Part shown: in pieces, positions 5,627 through 11,119 of the stretch
Layout of the letters: each line of letters begins with the position of its first letter
Numbering within the stretch: position 1 is the stretch's first letter
DNA from: Sutterella sp.
Lineage (GTDB): Bacteria > Pseudomonadota > Gammaproteobacteria > Burkholderiales > Burkholderiaceae_F
Direction: 5' to 3'
Assembly: GCA_020025915.1 (NCBI GenBank)
Contig: JAHHRH010000044.1
Coordinates: forward strand, 1-11,119
Length of the DNA: 11,119 nucleotides
Position numbers and translations under genes: made by a program
The notes under the pieces: generated by a model
The model's input: only the letters and a program-made list of their open reading frames with translations
Database searches by the model: none
What the model was told of the DNA's origin: nothing

Positions 5627-7138
5627 CTAAAGCGCCTTCATCTTGGACATGGCTTCGCTCATTGCTTCTTCTTCAGGCGAGAGGTAATGCCCGGTGGTTG
5701 CGACTGAAGCGTGCCCCATCGCTGCTTGCACGACGTTGACGCTCATTTCGGAGAGCGCGTTCACGGCAAACGTATGACGTAACCAATGTGTGGACGAGGC
5801 GCGAAGTTTGGCGGCATCCATGGGACGTGTATTGGCTATTTCGTGCGCAGCTTCTTCAAAAAAGCGCGTGAGTACCACATAAAGGCCACTACGCGACATG
5901 ACACCGCCTGCGTGTTGTCCTCGGCCTAGATTCACCAATAAAGGGGTGTTGGGGAGGGCGCCACCGATACCGGCAATTCCACGCGAACGTAGCGCTTCAT
6001 TAATGATGGTTTGCTGTTCGTCATTTAAGGGTAAGCGTCTCACTTTAGCGCCTTTACCTACGATTTCGATCGCGGCACGCATCTTGAAGCCCACACGACG
6101 CGTCACGATCCAACTCGCACGTGCGTCGAGCATTTCGGAAGCACGCATCCCGAGGCTACGCCCCATCATCAAGATGAGTTTCATACGTTCACGAGGCCAA
6201 CCTTCAGGAAGATTACCCAAATGGTTTACGATTTCTTGCCACTGCTCATCAGTGAGTGATCGGTCGGCAAAGGCTTGTGGGGCGCCTTCGCCCTTCAATA
6301 ACGGCACCTTCGGGCTCACTTGATCAAAGGGACTGAATATCAGATAGCCCGTATTTTTGAGAAAGTTAAAGAGTTGACGCACAACCACCACTGCATTACG
6401 GCGGCTCGTACTTTGAAGCGGACCATTAAAGGGACGCCAGGCGGGCGAGTGGCGCGGCATGTTTTTGGGGCCGATCCAGCGGCTTTGAGGGAGTCGCCAG
6501 GCGGTAGCCCAGGCTTTTTCGTCGGTACGGCCTAACCCTTCGAGCCAACGTAAATAAAGCGCTGCGTCCCCCGCACGAATGCTTGAGAGCGCCGTTTGAC
6601 GTTCTCGCAAACACCACAACAAAAAGCGCTCCGCTTCTTTACGGTAACTCGCTAACGTATTGGGGTTTGAGGCGCGTGCAGCCAACCACACACGAATGGC
6701 TGCAAGGTCATCGTTGGCGTCTAAGGCGCAGGCCATGGTTGGGGCACGGTTAAGCCCATCGGCACCCGAGAGCTTTTCGGGGACTTCAAGGCGCTCAATG
6801 GGCACAATGCCGTCTTCAGAGGCTTGCGTAGCCACCGACAAGGCTTGTGGATCGAGCGTCGTGCCAGGCAAAAAGAAGCGATCTGTCACTTCTCCCACGT
6901 CCTCACCGCAACGCGCAAGCCAGTGAATCAAGGCCGTGGCGCGCTCAGCATCGATCCCTGTGATCGGTCGAAACCAACCTGCGCCCGCATTAGCTGCACA
7001 CTCATAGAGGTCTTCGGCGGTTTCAATGCCAAAGGCTTTGAGTGGTACGGCCAGATCGGCAGGTAAGACGCGGGTGAGAACCGTGTCATAACGAAGTTTG
7101 ACGTCTTTTAGTGCAGAGGTCGAGGCAAAATCAGACAT
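5627..7138 (-). CDS. Tyrosine site-specific recombinase (phage integrase family) with extra N-terminal domain
   Basis: The 503-aa product has the full catalytic set: R332 in LGMRASEM, the GKGAKVRRLPL hairpin (362-372) that holds the lysine, H451 and R454 in THWLRHTF, H476 in GHAS, and the nucleophile Y485 in TTGHYLS. A SAM-like core-binding domain spans about 155-270 (NPNTLASYRKEAERFLLWCL). The first about 95 residues form an additional helical domain (AFGIETAEDLYECA... ITGIDAERATALIHWL) resembling the N-terminal domain seen on some betaproteobacterial integrases (I believe Phage_integr_N/DUF3701). The catalytic apparatus looks intact. The start is the ATG at 7138; a TTG lies 3 codons upstream. 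Neither has a clear Shine-Dalgarno. No excisionase, phage gene or att site is evident nearby, so it may be a resident chromosomal recombinase or an orphan of a lost element. Confidence 0.93.
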   Translation of the reverse strand: MSDFASTSALKDVKLRYDTVLTRVLPADLAVPLKAFGIETAEDLYECAANAGAGWFRPITGIDAERATALIHWLARCGEDVGEVTDRFFLPGTTLDPQALSVATQASEDGIVPIERLEVPEKLSGADGLNRAPTMACALDANDDLAAIRVWLAARASNPNTLASYRKEAERFLLWCLRERQTALSSIRAGDAALYLRWLEGLGRTDEKAWATAWRLPQSRWIGPKNMPRHSPAWRPFNGPLQSTSRRNAVVVVRQLFNFLKNTGYLIFSPFDQVSPKVPLLKGEGAPQAFADRSLTDEQWQEIVNHLGNLPEGWPRERMKLILMMGRSLGMRASEMLDARASWIVTRRVGFKMRAAIEIVGKGAKVRRLPLNDEQQTIINEALRSRGIAGIGGALPNTPLLVNLGRGQHAGGVMSRSGLYVVLTRFFEEAAHEIANTRPMDAAKLRASSTHWLRHTFAVNALSEMSVNVVQAAMGHASVATTGHYLSPEEEAMSEAMSKMKAL

Positions 7139-7150
7139 GACGGGCAAATG

Positions 7151-7193
7151 GTGGCAAAATGAATAATTCTATCGATTGCGACCATTTTGCCAC
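7151..7193. promoter_or_regulatory. 10-bp perfect inverted repeat in the recombinase/kinase divergent start region
   Basis: GTGGCAAAAT (7151-7160) and ATTTTGCCAC (7184-7193) are exact inverse copies 23 bp apart. A third, shorter direct copy (GGCAAATG, 7143-7150) abuts the left arm. The left arm overlaps the kinase start codon and lies just upstream of the recombinase ATG, so a protein bound here could control both genes. It might also form an mRNA hairpin. The regulator is unknown. Confidence 0.5.
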
Positions 7194-9408
7194 ACGTATG
7201 CTTTTCTCTTCGGCTTTCATTGCACGCGTCTCAAGCGTACTCTTCGGGTTCAGTTTATTTTTGGGCTTGCTTTCGCCCGTTCATTCGTCATCCTATTTAG
7301 GGATTGGCTCTCAAACAGGGACGCCTTCAGGAGACGTCCGTGCGGTCATTGATCCATTAAAACGGGGTCGTGATCCTATTTTGAGTCGTGATGGCGCTTC
7401 GGTTGATCAGGTCAATAAAGCTGAAATTGAGCGTCCGGCGATCGTTGGGCAACTCAGCTTTCAGCGCCCTATGCGTATTGCGATTGAAGAACACGTGGGG
7501 CTCGAGCATGATGCCGAAATGGTGACAACCACCAAAGAATACTTGCGCCGAATTTTTGGGTCGGCCAACATTAGTGTCTATTACTTGAGTCACCGCGACT
7601 TGTCGACGGCGGTTCGTACTGGGCAAGTGGACTTCTTTGTGTCTGGAGCAGCCTTTTTTGCTTTAGAGCAATCGATGGGCGGGGTTGAACAGCTCGCAAC
7701 CTTGTGGCCTAGCCAAAGCGAAAATCCTTCGTCGGTGACGGCCTCGGTGATTTTTCGCAAGCACCTTGAAGACCGCCCTAAGGCGGGGGACAGCTTTGTT
7801 GGGATCGCAGACCATGGCTTGGTGGCGATGGAGCCCGAAACCCTGGGTGGGTGGTTAGCCGCTGCAGGCGAAATTGTTCGTTCTCAAAAGCTGAATTACG
7901 ACAGCCTTTTGGATCGTACCGAATTTTTGGGACGCATTCCGACGCGCGTTACAGAAGCCGTGAAGGCTGATCCGACGATTATTGGTGTGTTACCTGCTTG
8001 CGAACTCGAAGCCATGGAACGTGCGGGCGACATTAGTCTTTCGGACTTCGAGATCATGCGTCCGAAGGCTAACGATGGCCTAGCCTGTGCGCACTCAACC
8101 GAGGTCTATCCGGGGCGCGTCTTTGGGGCAGTGTCAGGCATCGACCCCACCTTAAAGAAGGCCATGACCGCGGTACTTCTTGGCATGTCTGGTCTTAAGT
8201 ACGGAGCCGAATGGGCGCTCCCGATCACTAACCGGTCGGTCTATGACCTCTTTTATACGCTCAAGATTGGTCCGTACCAAGATTTGGCGAGTTGGAGCTT
8301 CCAGCGCTTTATGCGTGAGCATGGCGAAGTCATTGCGCTCCTCCTTTTGATGGCTTTCTTGATTTTGAGCTACACGACCACGCTCTCGATTTTGGTGCGT
8401 CGTCGTACCAAAGACTTGCGTGCTGCTTTACGTGAACGCGATCGTATCGAAGCTGAAGCTGCGCAATCGCGTCAGCATATTTCGAACCTTGAACGTACGG
8501 GGATCGTAGGGCAGATGTCCACGATTATTGCGCATGAATTGAAGCAGCCTTTGGGCGCCATTACGAATTACGGCAATGGGCTTTTGCGTCGACTCTCTCG
8601 CGGTGATGTCGAAAAAGAAAAGCTCGAACAAGCACTTAAAGAAATGCTTATTCAAGCCGAACGCGCGAGCAAGATCGTGGAGCGTGTTCGCTCTTACGCT
8701 AAGCACGACTATCCGCCGCGCAAGGTAGATGACTTGTCAATCATCATCGAAAACGCCATTCAGACTTTTAGGCGCTCTCGTACGACAGATGCTGAACTCA
8801 TTGTGCGTATGCATTCTCACAGCATGGCCGAAGTCGACAGTTGGGAAATTGAGTTGGTGATTTTGAATCTTTTGAAGAACGCCGCCGATGCGATCTCCGG
8901 CGTCAAGGATCCTAAAATCGAAGTCTGTTTGATTCCCGATGGCGATACGCGTTGGATTTTGACCGTGGCAGATAATGGCCCCTACTTATCAGACGAACAG
9001 CTCTCTCGCTTCTTTAAGCCGTTGCAGACGAGTAAAGGGGCAGCTGGTATGGGTCTAGGCTTAAGTATTGTTGCAAATATTGCTGAGCGTCACGCAGGTA
9101 ACATCACGGTGGCGCGTAACGGGGCGCGCGGGGTGAAGTTCACGATGACGATACCAGCGCAAATGAATGGTCAAGTGGTGTCGGCTGAACTTGGACCCGA
9201 AACCGTGAGTATCTATGAGTCAGGTGGAAATGGTCACGTGGCACGTCAAGTCATTGAAGACGACGATGATGAGGATCTCTCGTTCGAAACAGAAGAAGAA
9301 CCCAACGACATACCTAAGACTGTGCATTCAGGGGCATTTAATGATGCGGTGAGCCTGATGCAAGACGGCAAAATGCGCCGTAAGCGTCCAACGTTCCCGA
9401 ACCATTAA
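7159..9408 (+). CDS. TtrS-like membrane sensor histidine kinase with periplasmic PhnD-type sensor domain
   Basis: The 749-aa product has a signal-peptide-like hydrophobic N-terminus (about 20-44). A PhnD/TtrS-type periplasmic-binding domain follows (about 103-365), with QVDFFVSGAAFF and the TtrS-like GLACAHSTEVYPGR (Cys310). Then come one membrane span (389-412), a coiled linker, HisKA with the phospho-acceptor His459 in AHELKQPLG, an N-box (LNLLKNAADAI, 569-579), a G1-like DNGPYLS and a G2 box GMGLGLS (630-636). The C-terminal about 75 residues are an acidic tail (IEDDDDEDLSFETEEE) ending in basic residues; its role is unknown. TtrS senses tetrathionate, but the ligand here cannot be read from sequence. 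No response regulator adjoins. The start at 7159 has only a weak GGTGG upstream; an ATG at 7198 would give a more usual signal peptide. Confidence 0.92.
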   Translation: MNNSIDCDHFATRMLFSSAFIARVSSVLFGFSLFLGLLSPVHSSSYLGIGSQTGTPSGDVRAVIDPLKRGRDPILSRDGASVDQVNKAEIERPAIVGQLSFQRPMRIAIEEHVGLEHDAEMVTTTKEYLRRIFGSANISVYYLSHRDLSTAVRTGQVDFFVSGAAFFALEQSMGGVEQLATLWPSQSENPSSVTASVIFRKHLEDRPKAGDSFVGIADHGLVAMEPETLGGWLAAAGEIVRSQKLNYDSLLDRTEFLGRIPTRVTEAVKADPTIIGVLPACELEAMERAGDISLSDFEIMRPKANDGLACAHSTEVYPGRVFGAVSGIDPTLKKAMTAVLLGMSGLKYGAEWALPITNRSVYDLFYTLKIGPYQDLASWSFQRFMREHGEVIALLLLMAFLILSYTTTLSILVRRRTKDLRAALRERDRIEAEAAQSRQHISNLERTGIVGQMSTIIAHELKQPLGAITNYGNGLLRRLSRGDVEKEKLEQALKEMLIQAERASKIVERVRSYAKHDYPPRKVDDLSIIIENAIQTFRRSRTTDAELIVRMHSHSMAEVDSWEIELVILNLLKNAADAISGVKDPKIEVCLIPDGDTRWILTVADNGPYLSDEQLSRFFKPLQTSKGAAGMGLGLSIVANIAERHAGNITVARNGARGVKFTMTIPAQMNGQVVSAELGPETVSIYESGGNGHVARQVIEDDDDEDLSFETEEEPNDIPKTVHSGAFNDAVSLMQDGKMRRKRPTFPNH

Positions 9409-9421
9409 TCCAAAAAGACGT

Positions 9422-9457
9422 AAGCCACGGTGAACACCTCGTTAGCCGTGGTTTTTT
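9422..9457 (+). terminator. Intrinsic terminator after the sensor kinase
   Basis: AAGCCACGG (9422-9430) pairs with CCGTGGTTT (9446-9454), including one G-T wobble, around a 15-nt loop. A T-run continues to 9457, 14 bp after the kinase stop. Confidence 0.8.
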
Positions 9458-9619
9458 CTTCTATCGGTGTAGGTCTTTTTTGTTTTTGTAAGGATCGACG
9501 CCATACGTCCTGCTTTCTTTTCTGGCTTTTTGATGATGCTTTTAGGTTGCGGTCTGGCTGTTGCGAGCTTGTAATTTTTGCCGTGGCATAAACTCGAATT
9601 GTTGACGGCATACTTTTAC

Positions 9620-9660
9620 AAAATGCGACGCTCATCCAACAAAGGAGAGGTCGCTTTTTT
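9620..9660 (-). terminator. Probable terminator after the ArsR-rhodanese gene (bidirectional)
   Basis: GCGAC (9625-9629) pairs with GTCGC (9650-9654), with an inner CTC/GAG pairing and flanking A4/T6 tracts. On the minus strand the stem is followed by ATTTTG, and on the plus strand by six T. It lies 26 bp beyond the minus-strand gene's stop. The stem is short, so confidence is moderate. Confidence 0.5.
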
Positions 9661-9685
9661 GTTTGGACTCGCAAGAGGTTCGGCT

Positions 9686-10348
9686 TTAAACCTCTTTGGT
9701 TTCTTCCAAAAGTTCGCCGTGGCTCATCCACTCCATGACGCCTTCATTCAAGATTCTCAAGCGTCGATGATGTTTGGCAAAGATGCGCGCCGCTTCTTGT
9801 GCAAGGAAGCAATAGGGGCCACGGCAATAGGCAACCAAAGTCACGGAATCGGATAATTCATCAATTCGTTCGTTGATGGTGTCAAGTGGAATGTTGATGG
9901 CGTGCGGCAAGTGACCAGCGTTGAACTCTTTTTCGGGACGAACGTCAATCAAAATGATCTTGCTCTGTGAAGCCCAACGCACGGCATCTTCGACTTCCAT
10001 GGCATACTTCGTCACGCCAATTTCGCTCTCAAGCTCAGAGAGCGTGCTAATACTTTGTTCGGCGGTTTCGCGTAGCATCACGGCTAGGGCCGCAACCTTA
10101 GGGCTTGTCAGCTGATAACGTTGGTAGCGACCGTCGCGGGTGCAACGAACCAATCCAGCACGATAGAGGACGCGTAAATGGGCACTAATGCTCTTGTAGT
10201 CTTCATGGAGGATTTCGGTGAGCTGCTCAACGCTTTGTGGGCATTGGGCAATTAATTCGATGAGCTCAAGGCGTACCTCATGACCAAGAGCCTTGCCAAT
10301 GAGACCGACTTCTCTATAAAGCTTGTGCTTGTTTTCGATGTTTCGCAA
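9686..10348 (-). CDS. ArsR-family HTH regulator fused to a rhodanese domain
   Basis: The 220-aa product has an N-terminal winged HTH (about 12-82; KALGHEVRLELIELIAQ, SVEQLTEIL, ISAHLRVLYRAGLV). A rhodanese domain follows (about 117-215), with IDVRPEKEFNAGHLPHAINIPL and the active loop CRGPYC, where Cys175 is the likely persulfide-forming residue. Such ArsR-rhodanese proteins are an established family linked to reactive sulfur sensing and handling. The HTH part has only Cys36 and Cys69 and lacks the CxC metal motif of ArsR, which argues against arsenic sensing. The frame extends to a TTG at 10390, but I choose the TTG at 10348, which has GGAG 6 nt upstream and matches the family N-terminus. 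Autoregulation through the palindrome at 10399-10418 is likely. It lies convergent to the kinase, and whether the two act together is unknown. Confidence 0.92.
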   Translation of the reverse strand: MRNIENKHKLYREVGLIGKALGHEVRLELIELIAQCPQSVEQLTEILHEDYKSISAHLRVLYRAGLVRCTRDGRYQRYQLTSPKVAALAVMLRETAEQSISTLSELESEIGVTKYAMEVEDAVRWASQSKIILIDVRPEKEFNAGHLPHAINIPLDTINERIDELSDSVTLVAYCRGPYCFLAQEAARIFAKHHRRLRILNEGVMEWMSHGELLEETKEV

Positions 10349-10398
10349 GGGGCGCTCCGAGGGAATCCGTGTGCGGTGCCGTAGCACCAAAAATGAAT

Positions 10399-10418
10399 AT
10401 TCTAAATATTAATAGAAT
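10399..10418 (-). promoter_or_regulatory. Palindromic operator candidate upstream of the ArsR-rhodanese gene
   Basis: Read on the minus strand, the site is ATTCTA-N8-TAGAAT, an AT-rich dyad of the size used by ArsR-family dimers, about 50 bp upstream of the chosen start. The AT-rich centre (TTAATATT) could also supply -10 bases, so repressor binding would block transcription. Autoregulation is inferred from position and family habit. Confidence 0.45.
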
Positions 10419-10453
10419 TAGGGTTAGCTTGTGACGTATTTCGATAAAAAGCC

Positions 10454-10494
10454 CGCAAAAAAACAAAACGCCCAATGTCAAAAACAACGGGCAT
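10454..10494 (-). terminator. Possible terminator between the IS element and the ArsR-rhodanese gene
   Basis: On the minus strand ATGCCC (10494-10489) pairs with GGGCGT (10473-10468), with one T-G wobble and a 15-nt loop, followed by a T-rich tract to about 10456. A second, longer-range GCCCG/CGGGC pair ending in TTTTT (about 10491 to 10446) is an alternative fold. It would keep transcription leaving the IS out of the regulator gene. Confidence 0.4.
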
Positions 10495-10533
10495 TGCGTG
10501 CGCTCAAAGTATTTACCCAATTGTTGCGTAATG

Positions 10534-10553
10534 CTCCGTCCTTCAGGGAGGAG
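10534..10553 (+). repeat. Bulged hairpin, candidate left-end TnpA recognition structure
   Basis: CTCC pairs with GGAG and TCC with GGA, with an unpaired G (10538) in the stem and a TTCAG loop. Subterminal hairpins with an extrahelical base are what IS200/IS605 TnpA binds. The hairpin sits 23 bp beyond the tnpA stop, on the expected side. Confidence 0.5.
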
Positions 10554-10575
10554 ATATAAGCCGCTCAGTTTTAGG

Positions 10576-10964
10576 TTAATCTGGCGTCTCCTGATTTTCG
10601 ATGTATGTCTTAATCATCGAGAGGGGAGCTCCACCGCAGCTAGCGGCGGAATACGAAGGCGACCACAGGCAGGATCCCAAGCCTCTTTCGAACCGAGTCT
10701 GCGATTGCTTTCGAAGCATTCGGCTCGAAACGCCCTTGAGGCTGAAACAGTGGGAGGATAGTTCACCAGCAGGTGCCCGTGATCTCGCTCGCCGTTCATT
10801 TCTACAAGCTCGGCATTGAAATCCTTGCAGACGCTCTCAAAGATGTCTTTTAGGAATCCTAGTTGGTCTGAAAAGCGTGCAGGCCTGTATTTGGTCACGA
10901 AGACCAAATGAACGTGCATCATGAATACACAGTGTCTTCCCTTTCGGACATCGATGTTTTGCAT
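10576..10964 (-). pseudogene. tnpA: IS200-type Y1 HUH transposase TnpA, frameshifted
   Basis: The ATG at 10964 has AAGG just upstream and starts MQNIDVRKGRHCVFMMHVH. Family landmarks follow: HLVFVTKYRPARF and the HUH motif DHGHLLVNYPP. Just after PPTVS (near 10738-10744) the frame changes. The annotated frame runs on as unrelated sequence to a TGA at 10614. The proper C-terminus is in another frame: LKGVSSRMLRK, then LWSPSYSAAS, CGGAPLS and MIKTYIENQ, with the catalytic Tyr codon at 10603-10605, ending at a TAA at 10576-10578. Comparison with the usual 'LVNSLKG' suggests that about 16 or 19 bases are missing. The frame-locked product lacks the nucleophilic tyrosine and should be inactive. An in-frame ATG at 10991 is an alternative start. 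Confidence 0.9.
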
Positions 10965-10994
10965 CGTACCTTCTTTCGAAAGACTAAGCATAAT

Positions 10995-11119
10995 ATGGGT
11001 ATGATTATACGCCAAGGCTTTTCGTTCAAACTGAAACCTGACGGAGCTCAGGACAGGAGGATGTCCCGCTTCGCCGGTTGCACGCGTTGGGTGTACAACC
11101 AAGGGCTCGCATGGAACGA
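10995..11119 (+). CDS. tnpB: TnpB RNA-guided nuclease, N-terminus only (partial)
   Basis: The frame is open from the ATG at 10995 (a second ATG at 11001) to the window edge. It reads MIIRQGFSFKLKPDGAQ, then FAGCTRWVYNQGLAWN, matching the typical TnpB N-terminus ('y.frl.Pt.eQ....f.gc.R.vyN..L'). TnpB proteins of IS605 elements are RNA-guided RuvC-like nucleases, with the guide (omega RNA) made from the right end. The catalytic domain and right end are not in the window, so integrity cannot be judged. It is divergent from tnpA, with about 30 bp between the starts. Confidence 0.85.
   Translation, partial: MGMIIRQGFSFKLKPDGAQDRRMSRFAGCTRWVYNQGLAWN

Larger units (their letters stand above)
10517..11119. 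mobile_element. IS200/IS605-family insertion sequence, left part (runs off the window)
   Basis: It contains a broken tnpA (minus) and the start of tnpB (plus) diverging from it, the arrangement of the IS605 group. A bulged hairpin lies between tnpA and the left flank. The left boundary is tentative: a TTAC tetranucleotide at 10513-10516, the cleavage-site sequence known for IS608, precedes the hairpin by 17 bp. This family has no terminal inverted repeats and makes no target duplication, so the edge cannot be fixed from sequence alone. The right end is outside the window. Confidence 0.7.

Noticed and set aside
9500..9573. Short plus-strand hydrophobic reading frame ending FLMMLLGCGLAVASL
   Set aside because: It looks like a membrane or lipoprotein signal segment, but there is no usable start codon with a ribosome site, and from the ATG it is only 13 residues.
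9673..9696. Perfect 8-bp inverted repeat AAGAGGTT/AACCTCTT as the ArsR-rhodanese terminator
   Set aside because: It encloses the stop codon and lacks a following T-tract on the minus strand; the hairpin at 9620-9660 is a better terminator.
9405..9731. Minus-strand ORF of 108 codons between the kinase and the ArsR-rhodanese gene
   Set aside because: It runs through two terminator hairpins, overlaps the 3' end of the ArsR-rhodanese gene in another frame, is Lys/Arg/Ser/Thr-rich and resembles no protein family.
1..11119. CRISPR array or other regular tandem repeats
   Set aside because: No direct repeats with regular spacing were seen anywhere in the window.

Overview
The window looks like a bacterial chromosome segment, most likely a betaproteobacterium of the Burkholderiales. 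A Sutterellaceae-like gut or host-associated species is my best guess. The basis is the mix of ygfZ, mltG, tmk and holB with betaproteobacterial-style proteins, a TtrS-like periplasmic-binding sensor kinase, an ArsR-rhodanese protein and moderate GC. This placement is inference; no rRNA or other taxonomic marker is present.

Layout. Positions 1-602 are a poorly coding junction. It holds the 3' end of an upstream gene (to 109), a large imperfect hairpin (155-213), and two very small minus-strand ORFs (187-479) that overlap by ATGA and may be one frameshifted gene. Positions 603-1292 (minus) encode an unusual protein: its N-terminus looks like a RelB/DinJ ribbon-helix-helix antitoxin and its C-terminus looks like the end of a RelE/YafQ toxin. 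A strong bidirectional terminator (1410-1447) separates it from a minus-strand operon mltG-ygfZ (3762 to 1457), for cell-wall glycan chain termination and Fe-S/tRNA-related folate-binding protein functions. Facing away from mltG is the plus-strand operon tmk-holB (3892-5540), for dTMP kinase and the clamp-loader delta' subunit. The divergent promoter region carries a mirrored CATTGTAC/GTACAATG pair. The tmk-holB operon ends in a clear terminator (5572-5607).

Positions 5627-9408 hold a divergent pair whose start codons are about 20 bp apart: a minus-strand tyrosine recombinase with an extra N-terminal domain, and a plus-strand hybrid sensor kinase (PhnD/TtrS-like periplasmic domain, one C-terminal membrane span, HisKA and HATPase domains, acidic tail). 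A perfect 10-bp inverted repeat lies across this divergent start region. No response regulator is seen in the window.

Positions 9686-10348 (minus) encode an ArsR-family HTH fused to an intact rhodanese domain (CRGPYC loop), preceded by a palindromic operator candidate. From about 10517 to the right edge lies an IS200/IS605-family element. Its HUH transposase tnpA is broken by a short deletion and frameshift, its tnpB starts divergently and runs off the window, and a bulged hairpin at the left resembles the subterminal hairpins that TnpA recognises.

The most interesting items are the antitoxin/toxin-like fusion protein, the recombinase-kinase divergent pair with its shared inverted repeat, and the decayed tnpA beside a possibly intact tnpB.
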